The notes below the pieces were generated by a model. That model saw only the letters and a list, made by a program, of their open reading frames with translations, had not been told where the DNA came from and made no database searches. From the NCBI RefSeq assembly GCF_019801465.1, contig NZ_JAHVJA010000010.1, positions 1-64,000 on the forward strand: a stretch of DNA of 64,000 bases, given 5' to 3'. This document shows positions 43,196-52,538 of this stretch, in pieces (within the stretch, counting starts at the first letter, position 1; every line of letters starts with the position of its first letter). This stretch comes from Leisingera daeponensis. GTDB lineage: Bacteria > Pseudomonadota > Alphaproteobacteria > Rhodobacterales > Rhodobacteraceae. Both the position numbers and the translations under genes were made by a program.

Positions 43196-43271
43196 GGTCC
43201 TACCCTACGCGGTTCCTGCAGCCCGGCCCAAGCAAAACCCTTCGCCGCGCGCCGAACTGTTCCGCTCCGTC

Positions 43272-44945
43272 TCACTCAAACGACCCGTGGCAGAACCAGC
43301 CCGGCGACAGCGCGCCGCCATGGGCAAAGAACAGCCACAGCCGCGTGCCGCACTCCGTCGCCACCACCCAGTAATCGCGCACGCCGCTGCGCCACTCCGG
43401 GTCCTCCAGCCACCATTCCGGCGCAATCCGCTCCGGCCCCTCCGCCTCTGCCAGCGCCCAGTCGCGGCCGCGCCAGCGGAACTGCTGCGGCACCTGCGGC
43501 ACATCCGGCGCATGCACCAGCTCGGGCCGCCACAGCAGCAGCGGCCGCGGCCGCGGCGGCAGCGGCCAGTCGCCGGCGGCAGGCTCCGACCAGGCCGCCG
43601 CCTGCACGGTGAAGGTCTTCTCCGGGATATGGCTCTCTGCCGGGTGGTAGCGGGTGATCGCCTCCAGCCCCAGCCGCGCGCCCAGGCGGCCAATCAGATC
43701 CTCCAGCGCGGCGCCATCCTCCTGCCGCGCCCGCGCCGCGGCCCCCGCTTCGGCATGGCCGGCGGGCGTGCGGGCGTGGATGGCCTCCGCCTGCAGCACC
43801 TCCAGCCGCAGCATGTCGATGCCGTAGCCAGCATCGATCTGCTCCAGCTTCATTTCCAGCAGCGGCCGGATGCGGGCGGGCTCGCGGCTGGCCCGGGCCA
43901 GGCCCAGCGTCACCATCTCCATTTCCTGATCGCAGCGGTGCGCCTCCAGCCGCAGGACCCGCGCGCCCTTGCCGCGCGCCTCCAGCCGGGCACACAGCCG
44001 CGGCAGCATCCGGTCGATCCCGGCCAGCAGATCCTCCATCAGCCCGATCGGCTCCGGCAGGGTCAGCCGCACCGCAAAATGGTCCGGGCTGCGTGCGGGC
44101 GAGACCGGCTCCGGCGCGCTGCCAATCGCCTGGTCCAGCCGCAGCACCAGCCCCTGGCCGAAGCGGCGCGCCAGGCTGGCCCGCGGCTGACCCAAGAGAT
44201 CGCCGACCCGCCGCAGCCCCAGCCGGTTCAGCTGCGCCACCGTGGCGCTGTCCAGCCGCAAGGCCGCCACCGGCAAGGGCGCCAGCGCGCCATAGGCCTG
44301 GCCCGGTTCCGCAATCCGGCCCAGCTGCGGCACCACCGCCTGCAGCTGCGGCGCCGCGCCGCCCCGGATCCAATGGCGCCGCTTGACGCTCTGGCGTTTC
44401 TGCGCCCGCGCACGGGTCGCGCGCGCCTCCTGGTCGATGGCATCGCCCGACCGTTCCGGCGCCGCTTCCTCGCCTGCGTAGCGCGCCAGCGCCCAGGCCG
44501 CGCCCAGGGTGTCGGCCAGCCCCATCCGCACGCTCAGGCCCATCTCCGCGCAATCCTGCCCCGCCGTCTCCATCAGCGCCGCCTCGCTGCCGAACAGATG
44601 CGCGCAGCCGGTGAGGTCGATGGTCAGCCCGTCCTCCCCGGCCTCTGCCACCCAGGGGCTGAACTTGCCCGCCCAGCGCCTGAGCGCCGCCAGGAACGCC
44701 ATCTCCGCCGCCCGGCTGCGCGGCCGCACCACCAGGCCCGCGCACATCGCATGGGCATCGCGCAAGGGCTGGCCAACCTGCAGCCCTTCTGCCGAGGCGG
44801 CCATGTTTAACGCGGAAATAACCTGGGTGTTGGACACTTCCTCGGCAACGGCCAGCGGCCCGGCAATGCCGCCGCGCTCCGCCCGCAAAATGCGTTCGGC
44901 GCCAAGGCGCGGAAACCACAGCGATAGAATGCGGCGATGGGGCAT
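43272..44945 (-). CDS. imuB: ImuB-like Y-family DNA polymerase homologue
   Basis: The 557-residue protein begins MPHRRILSLWFPRLGAERIL, the mark of ImuB. It keeps the Y-family palm/fingers layout (VGQPLRDAHAMCAGLVVRPR, GLTIDLTGCAHLFGSEAAL, MGLADTLGAAWALARYA) and HhH-like LNRLGLRRVGDLLGQPRASL, but not a normal set of catalytic acids. ImuB is the non-catalytic hub of the ImuA-ImuB-DnaE2 mutasome. No imuA precedes it here and no dnaE2 follows; the neighbour upstream is a cytochrome on the other strand. The ATG at 44945 is preferred over a TTG at 44963. Confidence 0.83.
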   Translation of the reverse strand: MPHRRILSLWFPRLGAERILRAERGGIAGPLAVAEEVSNTQVISALNMAASAEGLQVGQPLRDAHAMCAGLVVRPRSRAAEMAFLAALRRWAGKFSPWVAEAGEDGLTIDLTGCAHLFGSEAALMETAGQDCAEMGLSVRMGLADTLGAAWALARYAGEEAAPERSGDAIDQEARATRARAQKRQSVKRRHWIRGGAAPQLQAVVPQLGRIAEPGQAYGALAPLPVAALRLDSATVAQLNRLGLRRVGDLLGQPRASLARRFGQGLVLRLDQAIGSAPEPVSPARSPDHFAVRLTLPEPIGLMEDLLAGIDRMLPRLCARLEARGKGARVLRLEAHRCDQEMEMVTLGLARASREPARIRPLLEMKLEQIDAGYGIDMLRLEVLQAEAIHARTPAGHAEAGAAARARQEDGAALEDLIGRLGARLGLEAITRYHPAESHIPEKTFTVQAAAWSEPAAGDWPLPPRPRPLLLWRPELVHAPDVPQVPQQFRWRGRDWALAEAEGPERIAPEWWLEDPEWRSGVRDYWVVATECGTRLWLFFAHGGALSPGWFCHGSFE

Positions 44946-45057
44946 GGGCAGATCGGGCAGCAAGGGCCGCCAGGCGGCAGGTTACAGGAGACTCACGGCA
45001 GATGTTCCCATTTTGTTCTCAATATGCGATTCGGTCAATCCGCATGAGCACTGCGCC

Positions 45058-45534
45058 ATGACCCTGCGCCTGCTCAAACCTCTTGCCTGTCTTGCCCTGC
45101 TTGCAGCCCTGGCCGCCGGCCCCTCGGCCCCGGTCACGGCAGACAGCGGCCTCAGCAAGCATGTGACCCGCCGCATGGCCCTGATGACCGGGCAGAAGGC
45201 GGCGATGGACGTGCTCACCGGCATGATGGCCGGGCGCGTCATCTTCGACCGGGACAAGGCCCGCAGCGCCCGGCGGCAGCTGATCAAATCCACCGGCAGC
45301 ATCCGCAAGCATTTCAGGAAACCGCAGCTGGACCCGCGCTCCAACGCCCGGCCCCTGATCTGGAACGCCTGGGAGGATTTCAAGACCCGCGCCGGCACTG
45401 CCCAAGCCGCGGCCAGGAACCTCAACACCCGGTCCCTGCCCGGGCTGCGCCGCACCCTCCCCGGCCTGATGCAAAGCTGCCTCAGCTGTCACGAGACCTA
45501 CCGCGACACGCCGAACGGCTTTACCACGCACTAG
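45058..45534 (+). CDS. Cytochrome c' (c-556 type)
   Basis: The 158-residue exported protein has a signal peptide (LKPLACLALLAALAAGPSAP) and a C-terminal haem-binding CLSCH in MQSCLSCHETYRD, as in four-helix cytochromes c'. The middle is helical with MALMTGQKAAMDVLTGMMAG. Such proteins bind NO or serve as small electron carriers in the periplasm. It stands alone, convergent with the tetR gene. Confidence 0.85.
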   Translation: MTLRLLKPLACLALLAALAAGPSAPVTADSGLSKHVTRRMALMTGQKAAMDVLTGMMAGRVIFDRDKARSARRQLIKSTGSIRKHFRKPQLDPRSNARPLIWNAWEDFKTRAGTAQAAARNLNTRSLPGLRRTLPGLMQSCLSCHETYRDTPNGFTTH

Positions 45535-45546
45535 GGGCGGGCAGGC

Positions 45547-46164
45547 TCAGGCGCCGAAGCGCGCCATGAAGGTGTCGATGGCGCCGCTGATCACCCGCTC
45601 GCGTTCCTGTTCGCTGAACTCGGTATCGATCTTGAACAGGAACCGCAGGAAAATATCCGCCTTGCACAGCTCGATGAACTGCGCCGCGGCCAGATCGGCG
45701 TCTTCGATCTTCAGTTCTCCCCGCGCCGCCGCGGCTTCCATATAGGCCTGGATCTCCCCGTGCAGCACCATCGGCCCGCTCTCATAGAACATCGGCCCCA
45801 GATCCGGGAACCGGTCGGCTTCGGCCACGAAGATGCGGAACAGCTGCAGGCTGAAGCCGCCCAGCAGCACCCCGTGCACCCGCTCCGCCGCCGCCCGCAG
45901 CACGTCCCGCGGCCCGCAGCTGCCGGGCGTCAATTCCAGCGATTCATCCGCCTGCTGCACGCAGGCCGACCGCACCACTTCCATGAACAGCACCCGCTTG
46001 TCGGGGAAATAGCTGTAGAGCGTCGCCTTGGAAACGCCCGCCGCCTTGGCGATCTTGTCAACGCTCGCGCCTTCGAACCCGTCCGCCAGGAACACGTCGC
46101 GCGCGCCTTCCAGGACCTGGTCGAATTTCCGGCCGGTGCGCAGGACGCTGGCTTGCTGGTTCAT
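45547..46164 (-). CDS. TetR-family transcriptional regulator
   Basis: The 205-residue protein has an N-terminal TetR helix-turn-helix (DVFLADGFEGASVDKIAKAA then GVSKATLYSYFPDKRVLFME) and a helical C-terminal ligand domain like the AefR/TetR_C group. The ATG at 46162-46164 has GGAG before it; an in-frame ATG seven codons upstream (46185) lacks one. It is divergent from mbfA but has no visible palindrome of its own. Confidence 0.85.
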   Translation of the reverse strand: MNQQASVLRTGRKFDQVLEGARDVFLADGFEGASVDKIAKAAGVSKATLYSYFPDKRVLFMEVVRSACVQQADESLELTPGSCGPRDVLRAAAERVHGVLLGGFSLQLFRIFVAEADRFPDLGPMFYESGPMVLHGEIQAYMEAAAARGELKIEDADLAAAQFIELCKADIFLRFLFKIDTEFSEQERERVISGAIDTFMARFGA

Positions 46165-46271
46165 GCGGGCTCCGTTGGCTGGCATCAGGTTCTGGCCCTA
46201 TTGTAGCCTGCGCCGCTGCATTGCAACAGCTTAACCCGTGCCGTCTTGCGCTCCACCGCGGAACCGCTATG

Positions 46272-46288
46272 TTTAGAATTATTCTAAA
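46272..46288 (+). promoter_or_regulatory. Irr-box (iron control element) before mbfA
   Basis: TTTAGAATTATTCTAAA is a perfect palindrome of 8-bp arms with one centre base, 14 bases before the mbfA ATG. It matches the form of Irr-binding iron control elements in Alphaproteobacteria (TTTAGAA...TTCTAAA). mbfA is a known Irr target in rhizobia and Agrobacterium, so repression under iron limitation is expected. Confidence 0.82.
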
Positions 46289-46302
46289 TCGAGGGGCAGA
46301 AG

Positions 46303-47277
46303 ATGCGTTTTTTCACCCAGCGCAAGCACTTCAGGGATTTGTCGGAGCAGGAAATCCTCGCCCTCGCGATCTCCTCCGAGGAGGATGATGCGCGCATCTA
46401 CCGCGGTTATGCCGCACGGCTGCGCGCCGAATTTCCCGCGTCTGCAGCGATGTTTGACGGCATGGCTGCGGAGGAAGACGATCACCGCGCCCAGCTGATC
46501 GCCCTGCACGAGACGCGCTTCGGCCCGGCGATCCCGCTGATCCGGCGCGAGCACGTGGCCGGATATTACGCCCGCCGCCCCGTCTGGCTGATGGAAAACC
46601 TCAGCCTGGACCGCATCCGCGACGAGGCCCGCGCGATGGAGCACGGCGCCGAACGCTTCTACAGCGCCGCCGCCGCCCGCACCCGCGATGCGGCCACCCG
46701 CAAGCTACTGGGCGACCTGGCCGCTGCCGAGGCAGGCCACCAGGCCCGCGCCGGCGAGCTGCAGGAGGCGCATCTGGACGACGGCACCCGCGCGGACGAG
46801 GACCGCACCGCCCACCGCCAGTTCATTCTGACCTGGGTGCAGCCGGGGCTGGCCGGGCTGATGGACGGCTCGGTCTCCACCCTGGCGCCGATCTTCGCCA
46901 CCGCCTTTGCCACCCAGGACACCTGGACCACCTTCCTGGTCGGCATGGCAGCTTCGGTCGGGGCAGGCATTTCGATGGGCTTCACCGAAGCCGCCTCCGA
47001 CGACGGCGAACTCTCGGGCCGCGGCTCCCCCGTCAAACGCGGGCTGGCCTCCGGCATCATGACCACCGTCGGCGGCCTCGGCCACGCCCTGCCCTACCTG
47101 ATCCCGGAATTCTGGACCGCCACCACCCTGGCGCTGCTGATCGTCTTCGTGGAGCTCTGGGCCATCGCCTGGATCCAAAACAGGTTCATGGAGACCCCGT
47201 TCTGGCGCGCCACGATGCAGGTGGTGCTCGGCGGTGCGCTGGTGCTCGGCGCCGGCATGCTGATCGGGAGCGGTTAG
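46303..47277 (+). CDS. mbfA: Membrane-bound ferritin / iron exporter MbfA
   Basis: The 324-residue protein has an N-terminal ferritin-like domain (residues about 10-160) with diiron-site glutamates in LAISSEEDDARIYRGYAARL, DGMAAEEDDHRAQLIALHET and LAAAEAGHQARAGELQEAHL, and a C-terminal CCC1/VIT1-like membrane domain (from about residue 165: FILTWVQPGLAGLMDGSVST, GISMGFTEAASDDGELSGRG). It exports iron and protects from iron and peroxide stress. A consensus Irr site precedes it. Confidence 0.92.
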   Translation: MRFFTQRKHFRDLSEQEILALAISSEEDDARIYRGYAARLRAEFPASAAMFDGMAAEEDDHRAQLIALHETRFGPAIPLIRREHVAGYYARRPVWLMENLSLDRIRDEARAMEHGAERFYSAAAARTRDAATRKLLGDLAAAEAGHQARAGELQEAHLDDGTRADEDRTAHRQFILTWVQPGLAGLMDGSVSTLAPIFATAFATQDTWTTFLVGMAASVGAGISMGFTEAASDDGELSGRGSPVKRGLASGIMTTVGGLGHALPYLIPEFWTATTLALLIVFVELWAIAWIQNRFMETPFWRATMQVVLGGALVLGAGMLIGSG

Positions 47278-47554
47278 ACGCGCTGCGGGTTGCTCCGCTT
47301 GGCCAAGACAGGGTCAAGGGCAGCACAGCCGCCGCGCGCCAGAGCGGTCTACCCTTGAGGCTGTCTTGGACGATATCACAATTGACCAGGCGCTCTCAGC
47401 AGAACCCCTTGCCCTGTGCGCAGCACGGGGCCACGCCCAACTGCGAAGGGCATTCTTCGAATGACCCTGAACAGGCGGGGGCACACCCCTGCCCGTCCCA
47501 AGCCTGCCCGAAAACAGCCCTTGTCAATTGGTCAGTTCTTGTTACCAATTCCCC

Positions 47555-48478
47555 ATGGCTGACATCTTCTTCCGCACCCTGCCCTTCTTCGCAATCATCG
47601 GCCTCGGCTACTGGGCCGGGCGCAGCCGCTTCTTCACTGAGGAAGCGACCGCCTATCTCACCCGCTTCGTCTTCTACTTCCCCCTGTCGGCGATGATCTT
47701 CGGCTTTGCCGCCAACCTGTCCTTTGCCGAGGTGTTCGATCCCACCCTGATCCTGGGCTATCTGGCAGGCACCCTGGCGGTCTACCTGCTGGTGACAGCC
47801 GTCGCCATGATCCGCGGCCTGGACGTGCCCACCGCAGCGGTGGAGGCGCAATGCGCCGCAATCGGCAATGTCGGCTTCCTGGGCCTGCCGATGATGGCCA
47901 TCCTGTTCGGCCCCGCCTCCGCGGCGCCGATGATGGTGGTGCTCAGCGTTGACCTGGTGGTGTTCTCCTCGCTGATCGTGATCCTGATCAACGCGGGCCG
48001 CGGCCAGGGCCTGGGGCTGGCGACGCTGAAACTTGTCGGCCTGGGCCTGCTGAAGAACCCGATGATCCTGTCCATCGTCGCGGGGCTTGGCTGGTCGGCC
48101 TCGGCGCTGCCGATCCCGGAGCCCGCAAATGATTTCCTCACCATCCTCGGCGGCGCCGCCACCCCCGGCGCACTGTTTGCCATCGGCGCCTCGCTGGCGT
48201 CGAAATCGGCGGAACGGGTGCAGGTCGCGGGCTGGCTCAGCCTTGCCAAGCTGGTGCTGCATCCCGCCTGCGTCGCCGTCGCGGTGCTGTGGCTGATCCC
48301 GGCGGCACCGTTCCCCGCCGCCGTGGCCATCGCCGCCGCGTCCCTGCCGGTGGCGGGCAATGTCTACATGCTGGCGCAGCATTACGGCGTGGCCCCGCAC
48401 CGGGCTTCCGCCGCCATCTTCATCTCCACGGTGGTGTCGATCGTCACCGTGCCGGCGGTGATCGCCTGGGTCTCCTGA
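47555..48478 (+). CDS. AEC-family transporter
   Basis: The 307-residue protein has about ten membrane segments in two five-helix halves, with FFAIIGLGYWAGRSRFFTEE at the start and ITPAAPF-like VLWLIPAAPFPAAVAIAAAS near the end. Conserved mid-segment VEAQCAAIGNVGFLGLPMMA carries the usual N-x-G-F. The family exports or takes up small acids (malonate, malate); the substrate is unknown. About 280 bp upstream hold no gene and no clear signal. Confidence 0.85.
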   Translation: MADIFFRTLPFFAIIGLGYWAGRSRFFTEEATAYLTRFVFYFPLSAMIFGFAANLSFAEVFDPTLILGYLAGTLAVYLLVTAVAMIRGLDVPTAAVEAQCAAIGNVGFLGLPMMAILFGPASAAPMMVVLSVDLVVFSSLIVILINAGRGQGLGLATLKLVGLGLLKNPMILSIVAGLGWSASALPIPEPANDFLTILGGAATPGALFAIGASLASKSAERVQVAGWLSLAKLVLHPACVAVAVLWLIPAAPFPAAVAIAAASLPVAGNVYMLAQHYGVAPHRASAAIFISTVVSIVTVPAVIAWVS

Positions 48479-48487
48479 TCCGGCCTA

Positions 48488-48829
48488 TCAGAGCCGGATC
48501 ACGTAATCCTTGCGGGTGGTCTCGATCACCTCCCAGGTGCCGCTGAAGCCGGGCCGCAGGATGAAACTGTCGCCTGCCGCCAGCGGATATTCCGTGCCGT
48601 CATCACTGGTGATGACAGAGCGCCCCTCCAGAATCCGGCAGTATTCCCACTCTTCATAGGAAATCCGCCATTTGCCCGGCGTCGACTGCCAGATGCCGCA
48701 ATACAGCCCGTCGCGCTCCTCCGCGTTCCAGGTGGTGAACACCGGATCGCCCGCGATCACCTTCGCCGGCGCCGGGCGCTCCACCTCCGCCTCCGCGGCC
48801 TCCGGTGTCAGTCTCAGAAAATCGCCCAT
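48488..48829 (-). CDS. Cupin-domain protein (DUF861-like)
   Basis: The 113-residue single cupin has FTTWNAEERDGLYCGIWQST, EEWEYCRILEGRSVITSDDG and LAAGDSFILRPGFSGTWEV. It is like the small cupin_3 group related to ureidoglycine aminohydrolase, but the metal-site His residues are largely replaced, so catalysis is doubtful. It is convergent with the AEC gene; the stops are 10 bp apart. Confidence 0.8.
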   Translation of the reverse strand: MGDFLRLTPEAAEAEVERPAPAKVIAGDPVFTTWNAEERDGLYCGIWQSTPGKWRISYEEWEYCRILEGRSVITSDDGTEYPLAAGDSFILRPGFSGTWEVIETTRKDYVIRL

Positions 48830-49057
48830 GGCCCTTTGCCTCCCTCTTGCCTTGGCGGCGGACTGTCCCGGTTTTCACCGCCGCTGTCCAGCAGCCTCCT
48901 GCGCAAATGCGGCAGCCGCCGCCCGCCCAAAGCCCCGGATGTTTGCGAAATCGCAAGCCTTGTGCCGCAAAAACCGGCATTGCTGCCGCCCATCCGCTGG
49001 ACCCTGAGGCCGTCAGCAGGTAGCGGTAGGGCTAACAGATTTTGAGGAGCCTCACCC

Positions 49058-49891
49058 ATGGAAACCGTTTCCGAGAACCGCGCCTTTGGCGGCACCCAGG
49101 GCGTCTACAAACACGCCAGCACCGCCACCGGCGGCGACATGACCTTTGGCCTGTTCCTGCCGGAAGAGGCCAAGGACGGCCCGGTGCCGGTGCTGTGGTA
49201 CCTGTCCGGTCTCACCTGCACCCATGAAAACGCCATGACCAAGGCGGGCGCCCAGGCCTGGTGCGCCGAGCAGGGCATCGCCATCGTCTTTCCCGACACC
49301 TCGCCCCGCGGCGAAGGCGTTGCGGACGATGACGCCTATGACCTGGGCCAGGGCGCGGGCTTCTACGTGAACGCAACACAACAGCCTTGGGCGCCGCACT
49401 TCCGCATGTGGGACTATGTGGCTGAGGAACTGCCCGCACTGCTGGGCGAGAACTTCGCCATCGACCTGGACCGCCAGGCGATCACCGGGCATTCGATGGG
49501 CGGCCACGGCGCGCTGACGCTGGCGATGAACCTGCCGGGCCGCTACAAATCGGTTTCCGCCTTTGCGCCGATCTCCAACCCGACAGCGTCGGACTGGGGC
49601 CGCAAGCAGCTGAGCGCCTATCTGGGCGATGACGAGGCTGCATGGGTCAAGCATGACGCCACCCTCATGATGCGGGAGAAAGGGTTCGACGGCCCGATCC
49701 TGATCGACACCGGCACCTCCGACCAGTTCATCGACCTCCTGAAGCCGGAGGCGCTGGCCCAGGCTGCGGCTGAACGCCGCCAGCAGGCCACCCTGCGGAT
49801 GCAGCCGGGCTATGACCACAGCTATTTCTTCGTGTCGACGTTCATGGAGGAGCATGTCTCCTTCCATGCCGACGCGCTGTACCAGAACTAA
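49058..49891 (+). CDS. fghA: S-formylglutathione hydrolase
   Basis: The 277-residue esterase-D-type hydrolase has GLTCTHENAMTKAGAQAWCA, the nucleophile Ser146 in GHSMGGHGAL and the C-terminal GYDHSYFFVSTF with the catalytic His. It cleaves S-formylglutathione to formate and glutathione, completing formaldehyde detoxification. Formaldehyde from dimethylamine demethylation makes this step relevant here. The partner glutathione-dependent formaldehyde dehydrogenase is not in the window. It is 18 bp before sthA. Confidence 0.92.
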   Translation: METVSENRAFGGTQGVYKHASTATGGDMTFGLFLPEEAKDGPVPVLWYLSGLTCTHENAMTKAGAQAWCAEQGIAIVFPDTSPRGEGVADDDAYDLGQGAGFYVNATQQPWAPHFRMWDYVAEELPALLGENFAIDLDRQAITGHSMGGHGALTLAMNLPGRYKSVSAFAPISNPTASDWGRKQLSAYLGDDEAAWVKHDATLMMREKGFDGPILIDTGTSDQFIDLLKPEALAQAAAERRQQATLRMQPGYDHSYFFVSTFMEEHVSFHADALYQN

Positions 49892-49909
49892 GAAACAAAG
49901 GACGCGGCC

Positions 49910-51424
49910 ATGAGTGACGAATTTGATTATGACCTGATCATCATCGGTTCCGGCCCCTCGGGCCGCGCCGCCGCCATCCAGGCGGGCAAACTGCACCGCC
50001 GGGTGCTGGTGATCGACCGCAAGGACCGCCTCGGCGGGGTGTCGGTGCACACCGGCACCATCCCGTCGAAGACCCTGCGCGAAACCGTGCTGAACCTCTC
50101 CGGCTGGCGCGAACGGTCGTTCTACGGCCGCTCCTACCGCGTCAAGGACCAGATCGAAGCGAACGACCTGAAGGCGCGCCTGCACATGACCCTCGATTAC
50201 GAGGTCGACGTGCTGGAGCACCAGTTCAACCGCAACCACGTGGATACCCTGCTGGGCCTGGCGAAATTCATCGGCCCGAATGAGGTCGAGGTGGCCACCG
50301 AGGCCGGCGAGACCACCCGGCTGACGGCTGAGAAATTCCTGATCTCCACCGGCACCCGCACCTACCGCCCGGATTACGTGCCCTTCAACGGCAGGACCGT
50401 GGTGGACGGCGACGAGTTCCTGGAGATGGCAGAGATCCCGCGCTCCCTCACCGTGATCGGCGCCGGCGTGATCGGGGTGGAATACGCCACCATGTTCTCC
50501 GCCCTCGACGTCCGCGTTACCCTGATCGAGCCGCGCGAGACCTTTCTCGACTTCATCGACAAGACCCTGATCCAGGAATTCACCCACCAGATCCGCGAGA
50601 ACGGCGTCGACCTGCGGCTCGGCTCCGCTGTCGAAAGCATCGAGGACCGCGGCGAGCATGTCGAGGTGATCCTCGACAACGGCCGCCACGTGCGCTCCGA
50701 AATGCTGCTGTTTGCGGCCGGCCGCATGGGCGCCACCGCCTCGCTGAACCTCGAGGCCACCGGCCTCGAGACCGACCACCGCGGCCGCCTGTCGGTGGAC
50801 CGCAAGACCTACCAGACCGCGGTGCCGCATATCTACGCCGCCGGCGATGTGATCGGCCACCCGTCGCTGGCCTCCACCTCGCTGCAGCAGGGCCGGGTTG
50901 CCGCCTGCCACGCGCTGGAAACCCCGACCCTGCCGGAAAGCCCCTGGTACCCCTATGGCATCTACTCGGTGCCGGAAATGTCCACCTGCGGCATGTCCGA
51001 GGAAGAGCTGAAGGAGCGCGGCATCCCTTACGAGGTCGGCGTCGCCCGCTTCCGCGAAACCTCGCGCGGCCACATCATGGGGCTGGAGCACGGCATGCTT
51101 AAGATGCTGTTCTCGCTGAAAACCCGCCGGGTGCTGGGCGTGCAGATCGTCGGTGAAGGCGCAACCGAGCTCATTCACATCGCGCAGGCGGTGCTGAACC
51201 TCAAGGGCACGGTGGACTACTTCGTGCAGAACACCTTCAACTACCCGACCCTGGCTGAAGCGTACAAGATCGCCGGTCTCGACGCCTTTAACCGGATGCC
51301 GATCCCGGAAGAGTTCAAGGTGAAGAAGCCCGCCCGCAAGGCCAAGCCCGCCCCCAAGGTCGAAACCAAACCCGAGGCCAAGGCGGAGAAAGCCCCCGCA
51401 GCGGACAAGAAGGCTGCAGAGTGA
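49910..51424 (+). CDS. sthA: Soluble NAD(P)+ transhydrogenase (Si-specific) with charged tail
   Basis: The 504-residue flavoprotein is related to lipoamide dehydrogenase but lacks the redox disulphide: the place reads [17 protein letters not shown]. This is typical of SthA, which exchanges hydride between NADPH and NAD. The FAD site [12 protein letters not shown] is at about residue 12, the NAD site [15 protein letters not shown] at about 184, and [20 protein letters not shown] follows. About 35 residues rich in Lys, Ala and Pro extend past the usual C-terminus. It overlaps the next gene by GTGA. Confidence 0.9.
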   Translation: MSDEFDYDLIIIGSGPSGRAAAIQAGKLHRRVLVIDRKDRLGGVSVHTGTIPSKTLRETVLNLSGWRERSFYGRSYRVKDQIEANDLKARLHMTLDYEVDVLEHQFNRNHVDTLLGLAKFIGPNEVEVATEAGETTRLTAEKFLISTGTRTYRPDYVPFNGRTVVDGDEFLEMAEIPRSLTVIGAGVIGVEYATMFSALDVRVTLIEPRETFLDFIDKTLIQEFTHQIRENGVDLRLGSAVESIEDRGEHVEVILDNGRHVRSEMLLFAAGRMGATASLNLEATGLETDHRGRLSVDRKTYQTAVPHIYAAGDVIGHPSLASTSLQQGRVAACHALETPTLPESPWYPYGIYSVPEMSTCGMSEEELKERGIPYEVGVARFRETSRGHIMGLEHGMLKMLFSLKTRRVLGVQIVGEGATELIHIAQAVLNLKGTVDYFVQNTFNYPTLAEAYKIAGLDAFNRMPIPEEFKVKKPARKAKPAPKVETKPEAKAEKAPAADKKAAE

Positions 51425-51879
51425 CCGCCCTTTACATCGACGCTGACGCCTGCCCGGTGAAGCAGGAGGCCGAGCGGGTCGCCACCCGCCACGGCCTGCG
51501 CATGTTCGTGGTCTCCAACGGCGGCCTGCGCCCCTCGCAGAACCCGCTGGTGGAAAATGTGATCGTGGCCGAGGGCGCCGATGTGGCCGACATGTGGATC
51601 GCGGACCGCTGCGGCCCCGGCGATGTGGTGGTGACGGGCGACATCCCGCTCGCCGCCAAATGCATCGAAGCCGGCGCCCGGGTGCTGCGCCACAACGGCG
51701 AGCCTTTCACTGAAGCCAACATCGGCCAGCAGCTGGCCATGCGCGACCTGATGGCCGACCTGCGCGCCGCCAACCCGCTGGGCATGCAAGGCGGCGGCAA
51801 GGGCTTCACCAAGGCCGACCGCTCCCGCTTCCTCGACGCGCTGGAGCGCGAGCTGCGCGCGGCCAAGGCGGGCAGCTAA
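51421..51879 (+). CDS. YaiI/YqxD family protein (DUF188)
   Basis: The 152-residue protein is of the DUF188 family (PIN-like fold): [58 protein letters not shown], and [19 protein letters not shown] at the end. The biochemical role is not established; acidic residues suit a nuclease-like site. It starts with GTG overlapping the sthA stop. Its TAA overlaps the stop of the opposite gene (CTAA at 51876-51879). Confidence 0.9.
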   Translation: MTALYIDADACPVKQEAERVATRHGLRMFVVSNGGLRPSQNPLVENVIVAEGADVADMWIADRCGPGDVVVTGDIPLAAKCIEAGARVLRHNGEPFTEANIGQQLAMRDLMADLRAANPLGMQGGGKGFTKADRSRFLDALERELRAAKAGS

Positions 51880-52214
51880 GCCATCGCGGCTTTCAAGGGC
51901 GCAATATCCCCTTCCAGGACCGGGCGCAGGAAGGTCCGGTCATAACGCCGGACAATGCCGTTCTCCCAGGCGAACCGGAACGCGGCGAGGCAATCCGCAT
52001 CCTCGAAGCTTTTCGCGCGGTAGTCCTCATAGGCGGCAAGCGAGGGGAAGGAAAACAGCGCCACCGCCAGATCATTGGCGCTTTCATGCGGCAGGAAATA
52101 GCCGTGATGGGTGCCGCCGAACCGCTCAACCAGCGGGATCCAGGCCTTGGCGTAAACCTCAAAGGCCTCGAGCTTGTCCGGGTGAATTTCGTAAGTGATG
52201 TAGCAGGTGATCAT
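51876..52214 (-). CDS. NIPSNAP-like protein
   Basis: The 112-residue ferredoxin-fold protein with [40 protein letters not shown] and [20 protein letters not shown] resembles the NIPSNAP / Dabb dimeric alpha-beta barrel group. The function is unknown. The ATG at 52212-52214 starts the conserved part; a longer frame from 52340 has no similarity and is rejected. Confidence 0.8.
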   Translation of the reverse strand: MITCYITYEIHPDKLEAFEVYAKAWIPLVERFGGTHHGYFLPHESANDLAVALFSFPSLAAYEDYRAKSFEDADCLAAFRFAWENGIVRRYDRTFLRPVLEGDIAPLKAAMA

Positions 52215-52323
52215 CGCCGCCTCTTTTGCAGGTTCGCTGCCGACCCTAGGCGCCGGCACCCGCCATGCCCAATGACTTTGCGTGATCCCCCTGTTCGCAA
52301 ACGCAAATGCCCGGGCCAAACAG

Positions 52324-52397
52324 GCCTGATCCCGGGGCAAGACTCCGCGCCCGCGGACCGTGCTTGAGCACGGCGTGACCTTGGCGCGGGATCAGGC
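52324..52397. repeat. Composite inverted repeat with inner hairpin
   Basis: The left arm GCCTGATCCCGGGGCAAG (52324-52341) and the right arm at 52380-52397 are complementary over 18 bases with two mismatches. The first 11 bases match perfectly. Inside, CCGTGC-TTGA-GCACGG (52358-52373) forms a second hairpin. The shape is that of an extragenic palindromic unit; copies elsewhere cannot be checked here. Confidence 0.6.
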
Positions 52398-52538
52398 GCT
52401 CCCACACTCGGGCAGGCGCGTTCAGGGGCAGGGCTCCGCCCGTCCGGGCCTGAACCGCTTCTCAGCAAAAAATCCAACCTCTCCCCTGCCCACCGAAACT
52501 CGCGATCTGCACAGCGGATATCCGCCCGGACCTTTGCC

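Noticed and set aside
43140-44810. A 556-codon frame antisense to imuB, and a 547-codon frame (43276-44919) overlapping imuB
   Set aside because: Both are alanine/arginine/glycine-rich shadows. Only the 43272-44945 frame shows ImuB motifs.
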